A DNA stretch of 62,674 nt from Mycobacterium persicum. Lineage in GTDB: Bacteria > Actinomycetota > Actinomycetes > Mycobacteriales > Mycobacteriaceae. The notes beneath the pieces are model-generated. The model saw only the letters and a program-made list of their open reading frames with translations. It was not told the origin of the DNA and did no database searches. The stretch is from assembly GCF_002086675.1 (NCBI RefSeq), contig NZ_MVIF01000024.1, positions 1 through 62,674 on the forward strand. The letters run 5' to 3'. The translations under genes and the position numbers were made by a program. Below, piece by piece: positions 50,172 through 59,869 of the stretch. The number at the start of each line of letters is the position of its first letter. The first letter of the stretch is position 1.

Positions 50172-53153
50172 GTGACGAAGCCCGCGACGCAGCGACCCAA
50201 GCTGCCCAGCGTCGGCCGTCTCGGATTGGTCGACCCCCATGCCTGCGCCCATCTGACACAGCTGGGTTGGACCGACGACGACGACCAGGCCCACGTCGAC
50301 CTGCTGTGGTCGCTGTCGCGGGCACCGGATGCCGACGCCGCACTGCGAACGCTGGTGCGGCTGGCCGAAAAACCCGACACCGGCTGGGAAGAGCTGAACG
50401 CGGCTCTCCTCACCGAACGCAGCCTGCGCGGACGGCTCTTCGCGGTGCTGGGTTCCTCGCTGACGCTGGGGGACCATCTGGTCGCGCACCCACAGTCCTG
50501 GAAGCTGCTCAGTGGCAAGATCGCGCTGCCGGCTCGCGACCGGATGCGGCAATCGTTCCTCGCGTGTGTCGAGGAATCGTCGGATGCGCCGGCCTCGGTG
50601 GTGCACCGGCTGCGCGCCCTGTACCGGGATCACCTGCTGATCCTGGCCGCGCTGGACCTGGCCGCCACCGTCGAAGACGAGCCGGTGTTGCCGTTCACCG
50701 TGGTGGCTGCCCACTTGGCCGATATCGCCGACGCGGCGCTGGCCGCAGCGCTACGGGTGGCCGAGAAAACGGTGTGCGGTGCGGGCACTCCGCCGCGGCT
50801 GGCGGTCATCGCGATGGGCAAATGCGGTGCGCGCGAACTGAACTACGTCAGCGACGTCGACGTCATCTTCGTCGGTGAGCGGGCCGACCCGGTCACCATC
50901 CGCGTCGCCGGCGAGATGATGCGGGTCGCGTCGTCGGCGTTCTTTCAGGTGGACGCCGGGCTGCGGCCGGAGGGCCGCAGCGGGGAGCTGGTCCGCACGG
51001 TCGAATCGCACATCGCCTACTACCAGCGCTGGGCCAAGACCTGGGAATTTCAGGCGCTGCTGAAAGCCCGAGCGGCGGTCGGCGACCCCGAACTCGGCAA
51101 GCGCTACCTGGAAGCGCTGATGCCGATGGTGTGGACAGCCTGCGAGCGTGCGGATTTCGTGGTCGAGGTGCAGGCCATGCGCCGTCGAGTGGAGCAGTTG
51201 GTGCCGGCCGATATCCGCGGCCGCGAGCTCAAGCTCGGCAGTGGCGGCCTGCGCGACGTGGAGTTCGCCGCGCAACTGCTGCAGCTCGTGCACGGCCGCA
51301 GCGACGAGTCACTGCACGTTGCCTCCACCGTCGACGCGCTGTCGGCGTTGGGCGAAGGTGGCTACATCGGGCGCGAGGACGCGGCAAACATGATCGCCTC
51401 CTACGAGTTCCTGCGGCTACTCGAGCATCGACTGCAGCTGCAGCGGCTCAAGCGCACTCACCTGCTGCCCCCGGCCGACGACGACGAGGCGGTGCGTTGG
51501 CTGGCGCGGGCGGCACACATCCGGCCCGACGGACGACACGACGCCGCAGGGGTGTTGCGCGAGGAGCTCAAGCACCAGAACGTGCGGGTGTCCCGGTTGC
51601 ACACCAAGCTCTTCTATCAGCCGCTGCTGGAATCGATCGGCCCGGCCGGGCTGGAGATCGCCGGCCGCGGCATGACGTCCGAAGCCGCCGAGCGGCAGCT
51701 GGCGGCACTGGGCTACGAGGGCCCGCAGACCGCGCTGAAGCACATGGCGGCGCTGGTAAACCTGAGCGGTCGCCGCGGCCGGGTGCAGTCGGTGCTGTTG
51801 CCCCGGCTGCTGGACTGGTTGTCGTATGCCCCGGACCCTGACCGCGGTCTCTTGGCGTACCGGCGACTCAGCGAGGCGCTGGCCACGCAGAGTTGGTATC
51901 TGGCGACCCTGCGTGACAAGCCCACGGTGGGCAAGCGGCTGATGCATGTGCTGGGCACCTCTGCCTACGTGCCGGATCTGTTGATGCGCGCGCCCGAGGT
52001 GATTCAGAACTACACCGACAGCCCGACCGGACCCAAGCTGCTCGAGACCGAACCCGCGGCAGTGGCCCGGGCACTGATCGCCTCGGCCGGGCGCTATGCC
52101 GACCCGGCGCGCGCCATCGCCGCCGCACGCACCCTTCGCCGCCGGGAGCTGGCCCGCATCGGTTCGGCGGATCTGCTGGGCATGCTCGAAGTCACCGACG
52201 TGTGCCGGGCGCTTACCTCGGTGTGGGTGGCGGTGCTGCAGTCCGCGCTGGACGCGACCATCAGGGCCAACCTGCCCGAGGACGGCCACGCCCCGGCGGC
52301 CATCGCCGTCATCGGCATGGGCAGGCTGGGCGGTGCCGAGCTGGGCTACGGGTCGGATGCCGACGTGATGTTCGTGTGCGAGCCGGCCAGCGGTTTCAGT
52401 GACGCTCACGCCGTCAAGTGGTCGACATCGGTCGCCGAGCAGGTGCGAACGCAGTTGGGCACACCCAGCGTCGACCCGCCGCTGGAGGTCGATGCCAACC
52501 TGCGGCCCGAGGGCCGCAACGGCCCGCTGGTGCGCACTCTGGCCTCCTATGAGGCGTACTACGCGCAGTGGGCGCAGCCGTGGGAGATCCAGGCGCTGCT
52601 ACGCGCACATTCGGTGGCCGGCGACGCGGAGTTGGGTCGGCGGTTCCTGCTGATGGCGGACCGGACGCGGTATCCGCTCGACGGTGTGTCCGCCGAGGCG
52701 GTGCGCGAGATCCGCCGAATCAAGGTGCGCATCGAGTCCGAGCGGTTGCCCCGCGGCGCCGACCCCAACACCCACACCAAGCTGGGCCGCGGCGGACTGA
52801 CCGACATCGAGTGGACGGTGCAGCTGCTGCAGCTGCGCCATGCTCATGAGGTTCCGGCCCTGCACAACACCTCCACGCTGGAATCCCTGGACGCGATCGC
52901 CGAGGCCGGGCTGGTCCCCGAAGACGAGGTGCAGCTGCTGCGGCAGGCATGGCTGACCGCTACCCGGGCCCGCAACGCGTTGGTACTGGTCCGGGGCAAG
53001 CCCACCGATCAGCTACCCGGACCGGGACGTCAGCTCAATGCGGTCGCGGTGGCCGCCGGCTGGCGCAACGACGACGGTGGCGAATTCCTGGACAACTATC
53101 TGCGGGTGACACGGCGCGCAAAAGCGGTCGTGCGCAAGGTGTTCGGAAGTTAG
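50172..53153 (+). CDS. glnE: Glutamine synthetase adenylyltransferase/deadenylylase
   Basis: The 993-residue two-headed enzyme adds and removes AMP on GlnA1. Each half has a nucleotidyltransferase core: the first with [20 protein letters not shown], the second with [20 protein letters not shown]. Each core is followed by [13 protein letters not shown] or [13 protein letters not shown]. The start is a GTG after a 54-base gap. Its target tyrosine is present in GlnA1 (Y406) but not in GlnA2. The gene is essential in M. tuberculosis, as reported. Confidence 0.93.
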   Translation: MTKPATQRPKLPSVGRLGLVDPHACAHLTQLGWTDDDDQAHVDLLWSLSRAPDADAALRTLVRLAEKPDTGWEELNAALLTERSLRGRLFAVLGSSLTLGDHLVAHPQSWKLLSGKIALPARDRMRQSFLACVEESSDAPASVVHRLRALYRDHLLILAALDLAATVEDEPVLPFTVVAAHLADIADAALAAALRVAEKTVCGAGTPPRLAVIAMGKCGARELNYVSDVDVIFVGERADPVTIRVAGEMMRVASSAFFQVDAGLRPEGRSGELVRTVESHIAYYQRWAKTWEFQALLKARAAVGDPELGKRYLEALMPMVWTACERADFVVEVQAMRRRVEQLVPADIRGRELKLGSGGLRDVEFAAQLLQLVHGRSDESLHVASTVDALSALGEGGYIGREDAANMIASYEFLRLLEHRLQLQRLKRTHLLPPADDDEAVRWLARAAHIRPDGRHDAAGVLREELKHQNVRVSRLHTKLFYQPLLESIGPAGLEIAGRGMTSEAAERQLAALGYEGPQTALKHMAALVNLSGRRGRVQSVLLPRLLDWLSYAPDPDRGLLAYRRLSEALATQSWYLATLRDKPTVGKRLMHVLGTSAYVPDLLMRAPEVIQNYTDSPTGPKLLETEPAAVARALIASAGRYADPARAIAAARTLRRRELARIGSADLLGMLEVTDVCRALTSVWVAVLQSALDATIRANLPEDGHAPAAIAVIGMGRLGGAELGYGSDADVMFVCEPASGFSDAHAVKWSTSVAEQVRTQLGTPSVDPPLEVDANLRPEGRNGPLVRTLASYEAYYAQWAQPWEIQALLRAHSVAGDAELGRRFLLMADRTRYPLDGVSAEAVREIRRIKVRIESERLPRGADPNTHTKLGRGGLTDIEWTVQLLQLRHAHEVPALHNTSTLESLDAIAEAGLVPEDEVQLLRQAWLTATRARNALVLVRGKPTDQLPGPGRQLNAVAVAAGWRNDDGGEFLDNYLRVTRRAKAVVRKVFGS

Positions 53154-53164
53154 GGGGAGGACGG

Positions 53165-53797
53165 TTGGAGTTGGACGCCGCGTTCAAGGTATTGAGCGAC
53201 GCGGAGCACGATCGTGTCACCGCGACCTATGCGCCGTTGGCCGCTGCCGTTCGTGACCTCATCGACGCCACCATCCGCACCCAGGCCGACGACGACGTCA
53301 TCGCGCGGGCGCGCACCGCGATCGAAGCGGTCACGCGGTCGTTGCGCAGTCAACGGATCCGCCCGTCAGGTATCAGTTACCGGCTCGACGGGCGGCCCGT
53401 CCCAGTGGGCAACGCCGCCGTGGGCCAGTGCAATCCGATCGCACCGCCGCTGGTTGTTCACCACGACGCCGAGGGACGGTGCTGCAGCGAGTTCGCGCTG
53501 GGCGCGGCCTACGAGGGGCCGCCTGGTTTGGCGCACGGCGGGGTGTGTGCCCTAGTGCTGGACCACATGCTGGGCGAGGCGGCCAGTCAAGGGCTGACCC
53601 AGCCGTTGTTCACCGGCACCATCACGGTGAAGTACCTGCGCGGCACGCCGCTGGGACGGCTGCGTTCCGAAGCCTGGATAGACCGTACCGAAGGAGTGAA
53701 AGCCTTTGCGCGCGGCTTCATTTCCGACGATGCCGGCGTCACCGTGGAAGCCGAGGGGATCTTCGTCAAACCGGCGTGGGCACGAGAGGCCGAATGA
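53165..53797 (+). CDS. PaaI/hotdog-fold thioesterase family protein
   Basis: The 210-residue protein has a helical N-terminus and a C-terminal hotdog domain with GPPGLAHGGVCALVLDHMLG, where HGG and the following Asp are the catalytic features of PaaI-like thioesterases. TVKYLRGTPLG follows. GGGGGAGG at 53153-53160 supports the TTG at 53165. The stop overlaps the next gene as ATGA. It would hydrolyse an acyl-CoA; its substrate is unknown. Confidence 0.78.
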   Translation: MELDAAFKVLSDAEHDRVTATYAPLAAAVRDLIDATIRTQADDDVIARARTAIEAVTRSLRSQRIRPSGISYRLDGRPVPVGNAAVGQCNPIAPPLVVHHDAEGRCCSEFALGAAYEGPPGLAHGGVCALVLDHMLGEAASQGLTQPLFTGTITVKYLRGTPLGRLRSEAWIDRTEGVKAFARGFISDDAGVTVEAEGIFVKPAWAREAE

Positions 53798-54654
53798 AGT
53801 TCTACATCAGCACCGCCTTCCTGAAATCCGCGGAGATCATCGAGATCGCCAAAGCCGCCGACGATCTGGGCTACGACGGCATCGGTATCCCGGACCATGT
53901 CGTCAACCTGGAAACCCTGACCACCCCGTATCCCTACACCAAGGACGGGCAACGACGCTGGCCGCCGTTCACCGACTGGCCCGATCCGTGGGTCCTCGTC
54001 GGCGCGCTCGCGCAGGTCACGCGACGGCTGAAGTTCGTCACCACGGTCTACATTCCGGCCATGCGAAACCCCTACTCGGCGGCCAAAGCCATTGGCACCG
54101 CGGCCTTTTTGGCTTCCGGCCGGGTGGAGCTGGGCGTCGGGGCCGGCTGGTGCGAAGAGGAGTTCACCCTGATGGGGGAGCAGTTCGCGGCCCGCGGACA
54201 ACGCACCGACGAGATGCTCGCGCTGATGCGGGAACTGTGGAAGCCGGGCTGGACGGAATTCGACGGCCGGTTCTATCGAACTCCGCGGCTGGAGATGCAG
54301 CCGACGCCCCCGCCGATACCGGTCTATGTCGGTGGGCTCAGCGACATCGCGTTGCGCCGCGCCGCCCGTTACGACGGCTGGATCGGGGACTTGATCAAGA
54401 CCGACCGCGCGATCGAGGCAGCTGGCCGGCTACACGAGTTGCGCGTCGAAAATGGCCTGCCAGTAAAAGATTTCACCATTCTCACACCACTCACCGACGC
54501 GTTCACCGCCGCCGACTATCGGCGGGCCGAGGAGGCGGGAATCACCGGGATCCTCACCATGCCGTGGATGTTCTACACCGGGCCGGCTGCCGGCCTGGCC
54601 GAAAAGGTGGACGCCATGCGGCGATTCCGCAAGGACCTGGCGCTGGACGGCTGA
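53794..54654 (+). CDS. F420-dependent luciferase-like oxidoreductase
   Basis: The 286-residue protein has the LLM fold: YDGIGIPDHVVN near the N-terminus, LKFVTTVYIPAMRNPYSAAK, the GRVELGVGAGWCEEEFTLMG signature near residue 115, and PIPVYVGGLSDIALRRAARY. The pattern fits the F420-dependent (TIGR03619-type) branch. It is coupled to the thioesterase gene, so the two may act in one lipid or xenobiotic step. They separate glnE from glnA1. Confidence 0.85.
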   Translation: MKFYISTAFLKSAEIIEIAKAADDLGYDGIGIPDHVVNLETLTTPYPYTKDGQRRWPPFTDWPDPWVLVGALAQVTRRLKFVTTVYIPAMRNPYSAAKAIGTAAFLASGRVELGVGAGWCEEEFTLMGEQFAARGQRTDEMLALMRELWKPGWTEFDGRFYRTPRLEMQPTPPPIPVYVGGLSDIALRRAARYDGWIGDLIKTDRAIEAAGRLHELRVENGLPVKDFTILTPLTDAFTAADYRRAEEAGITGILTMPWMFYTGPAAGLAEKVDAMRRFRKDLALDG

Positions 54655-54754
54655 GACCGGCTAAGACTGCGCTGCCATCCCACCTCGCCGCGACATTTGA
54701 CCAGTTGCCGAAATCGCCCGCAGTGACTCATGTTTCGGCGTGCCAAACACAGAC

Positions 54755-54794
54755 AGCCCGCTTGGCGATCGATGAGGTTATCGCCAAGCGGGCT
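54755..54794. terminator. Perfect 15-bp hairpin between convergent genes
   Basis: AGCCCGCTTGGCGAT at 54755-54769 is exactly complementary to ATCGCCAAGCGGGCT at 54780-54794, with a ten-base loop. It lies between the oxidoreductase and glnA1, which converge. No T-tract follows, as is common in mycobacteria. It probably stops both transcripts. Confidence 0.7.
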
Positions 54795-54817
54795 GCTGTA
54801 CCCGGGGTTACACGTCT

Positions 54818-56254
54818 CTACACGTCGTAATAAAGGGCGAACTCGTACGGGTGCGGCCGGACGTTGACCGGCTCGATCTCGTTCTCGCGCTTGAAGCTGA
54901 TCCACGTCTCGATCAGGTCGGGCGTGAAAACGCCGCCCTCGGTGAGGTATTCGTGGTCGGCCTCCAGCCGGTCGATCACCGCGGACAGCTGGGTGGGCGC
55001 CTGCGGGATGTTCGCGGCCTCCTCCGGCGGCAGTTCGTAGAGGTCCTTGTCCACCGGAGCCTGCGGCTCGATCTTGTTCTTGATGCCGTCGAGACCGGCC
55101 ATCAGCATGGCCGAGAACGCCAGGTACGGGTTGCCTGACGAGTCGGGGCACCGGAACTCCAGCCGCTTGGCCTTCGGGTTGCTGCCGGTGATCGGGATCC
55201 GCACGCACGCCGACCGGTTGCGCTGGCTGTACACCAGGTTGATCGGCGCCTCATAACCGGGCACCAGCCGCTTGTAGGAGTTGACCGTCGGGTTGGTGAA
55301 GGCCAGCAGGGACGGCGCATGATGCAGCAGACCGCCGATGTAATGACGGGCCGTGTCCGACAGACCGGCGTACCCGGTCTCGTCGTACATCAGCGGGCTG
55401 CCGTCTTTCCACAGCGACTGGTGGGTGTGCATGCCGGAGCCGTTGTCACCGAACAGCGGCTTGGGCATAAACGTGACGGTCTTACCCGCCTGCCACGCGG
55501 TGTTCTTGACGATGTACTTGTACAGCTGCAGGTCGTCGGCCGCGTGCAGCAGCGTGTTGAACTTGTAGTTGATCTCGGCCTGCCCGCCGGTGCCCACCTC
55601 GTGGTGGCCCTTCTCCAGGCTGAAGCCGGCGTTGATCAGATTGCGCAGCATCGTGTCGCGCAGGTCGACGTAGTGATCGACGGGCGCCACCGGGAAGTAG
55701 CCGCCCTTGGGGCGGACCTTGTAGCCGCGGTTGGGGCTGCCGTCGGCCTCGTTGGGTGCGCCGGTGTTCCACCACCCGGCGATTGCGTCCACTTCGTAGA
55801 AGGAGCCGTTGGTGCGCGAATCGAAGCTCACCGAGTCGAAGATGTAGAACTCGGCCTCGGCGCCGAAATAGGCGGTGTCGGCGATGCCGGTGCTGATCAA
55901 GTAGTTCTCGGCCTTGCGGGCGACGTTGCGGGGGTCGCGCGAGTACGGCTCGAGGGTGAATGGGTCGTGCACGAAGAAGTTGAGGTTCAGCGTCTTGGCC
56001 GCCCGGAACGCGTCGATGCGCGCCGTTACCGGGTCGGGAAGCAGCAGCATGTCTGATTCATGAATCGACTGGAACCCGCGGATCGACGAGCCGTCAAAAG
56101 CCAAGCCGTCTTCGAACACGCTCTCGTCGAAGAACGAAACCGGAATCGTGAAGTGCTGCATGGTGCCGGGCAGGTCACAAAACCGGACGTCGACAAACTC
56201 GACGCCCTCGTCCTTGACAATTTTGAAGACGTCGTCGGGCGTCTTATCCGTCAC
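54818..56254 (-). CDS. glnA: Glutamine synthetase type I-beta
   Basis: The 478-residue enzyme makes glutamine from glutamate, ammonia and ATP, as a dodecamer. Visible are [71 protein letters not shown], and the adenylylation site [10 protein letters not shown] with Y406. The enzyme corresponds to GlnA1 (Rv2220), secreted in large amounts by pathogenic mycobacteria. It begins with a GTG behind a strong ribosome-binding site. Confidence 0.95.
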   Translation of the reverse strand: MTDKTPDDVFKIVKDEGVEFVDVRFCDLPGTMQHFTIPVSFFDESVFEDGLAFDGSSIRGFQSIHESDMLLLPDPVTARIDAFRAAKTLNLNFFVHDPFTLEPYSRDPRNVARKAENYLISTGIADTAYFGAEAEFYIFDSVSFDSRTNGSFYEVDAIAGWWNTGAPNEADGSPNRGYKVRPKGGYFPVAPVDHYVDLRDTMLRNLINAGFSLEKGHHEVGTGGQAEINYKFNTLLHAADDLQLYKYIVKNTAWQAGKTVTFMPKPLFGDNGSGMHTHQSLWKDGSPLMYDETGYAGLSDTARHYIGGLLHHAPSLLAFTNPTVNSYKRLVPGYEAPINLVYSQRNRSACVRIPITGSNPKAKRLEFRCPDSSGNPYLAFSAMLMAGLDGIKNKIEPQAPVDKDLYELPPEEAANIPQAPTQLSAVIDRLEADHEYLTEGGVFTPDLIETWISFKRENEIEPVNVRPHPYEFALYYDV

Positions 56255-56260
56255 AGAGTG

Positions 56261-56318
56261 CTCCTTTACTAGGTGATTCGCGGCCGACGGTATGGAGGAG
56301 TTATTGCCCGCCAGTCAA
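56261..56318 (-). promoter_or_regulatory. glnA1 ribosome-binding site and likely promoter
   Basis: Reading leftward, TTGACT (56313-56318) is followed after 17-18 bases by CATACC-like sequence (56289-56295), which fits a SigA-type promoter. AAAGGAG (56261-56267) lies six bases before the GTG start. No clear GlnR box was identified by eye. Confidence 0.4.
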
Positions 56319-56494
56319 CCCCGTGTTGCGCAGACGTTACGTGACCATACGCCGACCAACGCTCCCCGGTGCATGTCCGGGTCCTATTGTGGGGCCATGG
56401 CCCGCACGATGGTAACCGGTGAGCCGATCAAGCCATCCGGCCCATCCTGCGGTCGGCTTCGCGTAAAACGGAGTCGGCCGATCGGACCGGGCCG

Positions 56495-56914
56495 ATGACG
56501 GCGGAATCCACCGGATATCCCGGTAAGACGCTCGGTTTTCCGCGGACCGGTCCGGGTTCGCTGGCGCCGATGGGGCGCCGGCTCGGCGCGCTGTGCATCG
56601 ACTGGCTGGCGGCTTACGGACTGGCGCTGCTTGGCCTGGGCGTCGGCGCCTGGTCCCAGCCGATGCTGTCGTCGATGGTGCTGGTCATCTGGCTGCTGCT
56701 GGGTGTCATTGCGGTGCGCCTGTTCGGATTTACCCCTGGCCAGTTGCTACTGGGTCTGGTGGTCGTGACGGTAGATGGCCGGCTGCCGGTGGGGGTCGGC
56801 CGGTTGGTGGTGCGGGGCCTGCTGATCGCGTTGGTGATCCCGCCGCTGTTCACCGACTCGGATGGGCGAGGGTTACACGACCGGCTGACCGGCACGGCCG
56901 TGGTACGGCGCTGA
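56495..56914 (+). CDS. RDD family small membrane protein
   Basis: The 139-residue protein has the Arg and Asp that name the family (RRLGALCIDWLAAYG and the final GRGLHDRLTGT) and three hydrophobic segments. Members are small membrane proteins of unknown or transport-related function. The ATG at 56495 lies divergent from glnA1. It is probably the counterpart of Rv2219A. Confidence 0.8.
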   Translation: MTAESTGYPGKTLGFPRTGPGSLAPMGRRLGALCIDWLAAYGLALLGLGVGAWSQPMLSSMVLVIWLLLGVIAVRLFGFTPGQLLLGLVVVTVDGRLPVGVGRLVVRGLLIALVIPPLFTDSDGRGLHDRLTGTAVVRR

Positions 56915-56934
56915 CGGCTCGGCGCTATGCGCGG

Positions 56935-57687
56935 CTATTTGCGGCGCACGGTGCGCTGGACGCCGCGCATCTTGCCGGCGTTGGGTAACGGGCCCTTCGG
57001 CAGGGCGCCGGCACCGGCGCGGGAACCCAGGGCGGCCAGACGCGATTCCAGGGTGTCCATCTGCTTGACGGTGATGTTGGCCGGAAGTTTGGTGAGGTGG
57101 CGTTCCAACTTGGCCAACGACACCTCGCCGTCGCCGTTGCCGATGACGATGTCGTAGATCGGCACATCCCCGACCAGGCGTGCGGTGCGCTTCTTCTCCT
57201 GGGCCAGCAGTGGTTTGACGCGGCCCGCCGATCCCTCGCCGACCAGGATGACACCCGGCCGGCCGATCACCCGATGCACCGCGTCGAAGTGCCCGGTGGT
57301 GGCCACGCCCGGGGTGACCCGCCACTTGCCCCGCAGGTTGTCCAGCACCCAGGCCGCGGCGCCGGTTTGACCTTCGGCTTGCCGGTAGATGCTGCGCTGA
57401 GCGCGGCGGCCGAAAATGATGAACGCCACCAGCGCGCCCAGCACCACGCCGAAGACGATCAGCGTGATCATGGTCAAGCCGCCGGCCCACACCCCGACGC
57501 CCACCGACACACCGACGATCAGCACCAACGCGCCGATCATGTACGGCAGCAGGCGCTTGTCCTCTTTGCGCTGCATGTTGAACGCCTGCCACAGCTGAGC
57601 GCGGCGCTGCCGGGCGGCGGCCTTGCGCGCAGCACTTGCCGCGGCTTTGGCGGCCTTGTTCTCAGCGGCGTTTCGGGGTTTTGCCAT
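56935..57687 (-). CDS. DUF4191 membrane protein (Rv2219-like)
   Basis: The 250-residue protein has a basic N-terminal tail, two membrane helices (YMIGALVLIVGVSVGVGVWA and TLIVFGVVLGALVAFIIFGR) and a cytoplasmic domain (FDAVHRVIGRPGVILVGEG). It sits directly downstream of lipA, as in other mycobacteria. Function unknown. The ATG at 57687 begins the conserved basic tail; the longer frame upstream runs into lipA. Confidence 0.83.
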   Translation of the reverse strand: MAKPRNAAENKAAKAAASAARKAAARQRRAQLWQAFNMQRKEDKRLLPYMIGALVLIVGVSVGVGVWAGGLTMITLIVFGVVLGALVAFIIFGRRAQRSIYRQAEGQTGAAAWVLDNLRGKWRVTPGVATTGHFDAVHRVIGRPGVILVGEGSAGRVKPLLAQEKKRTARLVGDVPIYDIVIGNGDGEVSLAKLERHLTKLPANITVKQMDTLESRLAALGSRAGAGALPKGPLPNAGKMRGVQRTVRRK

Positions 57688-57713
57688 AGTCCTCAAGAAT
57701 ACGTACGCGGCGG

Positions 57714-58649
57714 CTAACCGGAGTCCGAGGCTGCCGGGCTGCGGGCCTGCCGGTAGAGCCGGCCCGCCCGGTAGGACGAACGCACCAGCGGCCCGGCCAA
57801 TACCCCGGCGAAGCCCAGCCCCTCGGCGTACCGCGCGTACTCGACGAATTCCTCGGGCCTGACCCACCGCTCGACCGGGTGGTGGCGCGGCGACGGCCGC
57901 AGATATTGGGTGATGGTGACGATGTCGCAGCCGGCGCCGTGCAGATCGGCCAGGGCGGTCCGCACCTCGTCGGGGGTTTCACCCAGGCCGAGGATGAGGT
58001 TGCTCTTGGTGACCAGGCCGGCGTCGCGGGCTGCGGTGAGCACATCCAGGCTGCGCCGGTAGCTGAACGCGGGACGGATCCGTTTGAAGATGCGGGGCAC
58101 GGTTTCGACGTTGTGCGCCAACACCTCTGGACGGGACGCGAACACCTCCGCGAGGCGGGCGGGCTCGCCGTTGAAGTCGGGGATCAACAGCTCGACGCCG
58201 GTCTGCGGATTGAGCTCCTTGATAGCCCGCACCGTTTGCGCATACAGCCAGGCGCCGCCGTCGGGCAGATCGTCGCGGGCCACCCCGGTGACGGTCGCAT
58301 ACCGCAATCCCATGGTGTGCACACTCTCGGCGACCCGTCGTGGCTCGTCACGATCCAGGGTGGCGGGCTTACCGGTGTCGATCTGGCAGAAGTCGCAGCG
58401 ACGGGTGCACTGGTCGCCGCCGATCAGGAAGGTCGCTTCGCGGTCCTCCCAGCATTCGAAGATGTTCGGGCAGCCCGCCTCCTCGCAGACGGTGTGCAGG
58501 CCCTCACGCCGCACCAGGCTTTTCAGCTCGGTGTATTCCGGGCCCATCCGGGCCCGGACACGGATCCACGGCGGTTTGCGCTCGATCGGGGTTTTCGCGT
58601 TGCGCACCTCCAGGCGCAATAGGCGCCGGCCCTCGGGTGCGACAGTCAC
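57714..58649 (-). CDS. lipA: Lipoyl synthase
   Basis: The 311-residue radical SAM enzyme inserts two sulfurs into octanoyl groups. It has the auxiliary cluster motif [12 protein letters not shown] and the radical SAM motif CTRRCDFC, then [13 protein letters not shown]. The C-terminal RSSYRAG holds the conserved Ser of the auxiliary cluster. The GTG start overlaps the lipB stop as GTGA, so octanoyl transfer and sulfur insertion are co-expressed. Confidence 0.95.
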   Translation of the reverse strand: MTVAPEGRRLLRLEVRNAKTPIERKPPWIRVRARMGPEYTELKSLVRREGLHTVCEEAGCPNIFECWEDREATFLIGGDQCTRRCDFCQIDTGKPATLDRDEPRRVAESVHTMGLRYATVTGVARDDLPDGGAWLYAQTVRAIKELNPQTGVELLIPDFNGEPARLAEVFASRPEVLAHNVETVPRIFKRIRPAFSYRRSLDVLTAARDAGLVTKSNLILGLGETPDEVRTALADLHGAGCDIVTITQYLRPSPRHHPVERWVRPEEFVEYARYAEGLGFAGVLAGPLVRSSYRAGRLYRQARSPAASDSG

Positions 58650-59353
58650 ATCGCTGATGCTACGCGTGCGACGGGATGTTCACCGACGGGCAGGACACCG
58701 TCCAGAGCGTCGCAGACGGCCTCGGCGACGGCCGATCTCACATCGTCGACGGTTACCGGGCGTCCGAGCTCGGCGGTCAGCGACGTCACGCCCGCGTCGG
58801 TGATGCCGCACGGCACGATGGCGGTGAAGGCGCCCAAATCGCAGTCACAGTTGAGCGCGAAGCCGTGCAGGGTGGTCGCACGCGAAACCCGCACCCCGAT
58901 GGCGGCGATCTTTCGCGCCGGGCGCCCGGCGTCGGCCGCCAGCCATACCCCCGACCGGCCGTCGACCCGGCCGGCCTCAAGACCCAGGTCGGTGCATACC
59001 TTGATCAGCGATTCTTCAAGGCGCCGAACGTAATTCACCACGTCGAGCGGTTCGGCCAGCCCGATGATCGGATAACCGACCAACTGTCCGGGGCCGTGCC
59101 AGGTGATCTTGCCGCCGCGGTCGGTGTCAAGTACGGGGGTGCCGGCGGAGTCGTTGATGGGACGTTCGTGCGGTTCGGTGCGCCGGCCCGCCGTGTAGAC
59201 GGGCGGGTGTTCCAGTAGCAGCAGCGTGTCCGGTCCGCCGGCGACCCGGGTGTCGGCGAGCTCTCGCTGCACCTGCCAGGCATCCCGGTAGTCGATGGTC
59301 CCCAGCTGACGGATGTCGATCGGGGTCCGGCTCGACCGAATAGAACCAGCCAC
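58646..59353 (-). CDS. lipB: Octanoyl-[acyl-carrier-protein] transferase
   Basis: The 235-residue protein moves octanoate from ACP to lipoyl domains. It shows [33 protein letters not shown], and [13 protein letters not shown] (catalytic Lys), with [20 protein letters not shown] holding the catalytic Cys. The GTG at 59353 starts the conserved region. lipA is coupled downstream. Confidence 0.94.
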   Translation of the reverse strand: MAGSIRSSRTPIDIRQLGTIDYRDAWQVQRELADTRVAGGPDTLLLLEHPPVYTAGRRTEPHERPINDSAGTPVLDTDRGGKITWHGPGQLVGYPIIGLAEPLDVVNYVRRLEESLIKVCTDLGLEAGRVDGRSGVWLAADAGRPARKIAAIGVRVSRATTLHGFALNCDCDLGAFTAIVPCGITDAGVTSLTAELGRPVTVDDVRSAVAEAVCDALDGVLPVGEHPVARVASAM

Positions 59354-59469
59354 GATGACGAGGCTACTCGTGACAACCCCGCGGGTTCGAAGGCCGCGCT
59401 GAGGCGACGCGCGCCGAACCGCCGGTCGGATGCCGGGAAATGGCGCTCTGCCGAGATAGTGTGCCTGCA

Positions 59470-59847
59470 ATGAGCTTCATCGAAACCGTTGTCCGCGTGG
59501 GCATGGCGATCGACGGCCTGGGTGTCGCGGTGATCATCATCGGCGCCGTGGGCGCTATCGTGCTGTTCCTGTGCCGAGCACCGCGCAACGCCGCCCAGGC
59601 ATACCGAGAGTTTCGGGTACAGCTCGGGCGCTCCATCCTGGTCGGCTTGGAGCTTCTGGTGGCCGGTGACATCATCAAGACGATTGCCCTCAAACCCAAC
59701 GCGCAAAGTGTCGCCGCCCTGGCCGGCATCGTGGCCATTCGGACCTTCCTGAGCTTCTCGCTCACTGTGGAGATGACCGGACGGTGGCCCTGGCAGCAGA
59801 ACCATACGACCGCGGCCTCGCCGGGCCAGCCGGTCAAGGACGCCTAG
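59470..59847 (+). CDS. DUF1622 family membrane protein
   Basis: The 125-residue protein has three hydrophobic segments ([57 protein letters not shown]) and the conserved [14 protein letters not shown] stretch of the DUF1622 family. The ATG at 59470 is chosen over a start 30 bases upstream. Function unknown. Confidence 0.8.
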   Translation: MSFIETVVRVGMAIDGLGVAVIIIGAVGAIVLFLCRAPRNAAQAYREFRVQLGRSILVGLELLVAGDIIKTIALKPNAQSVAALAGIVAIRTFLSFSLTVEMTGRWPWQQNHTTAASPGQPVKDA

Positions 59848-59869
59848 CAAACGAGGCTCGGTACCGCGG

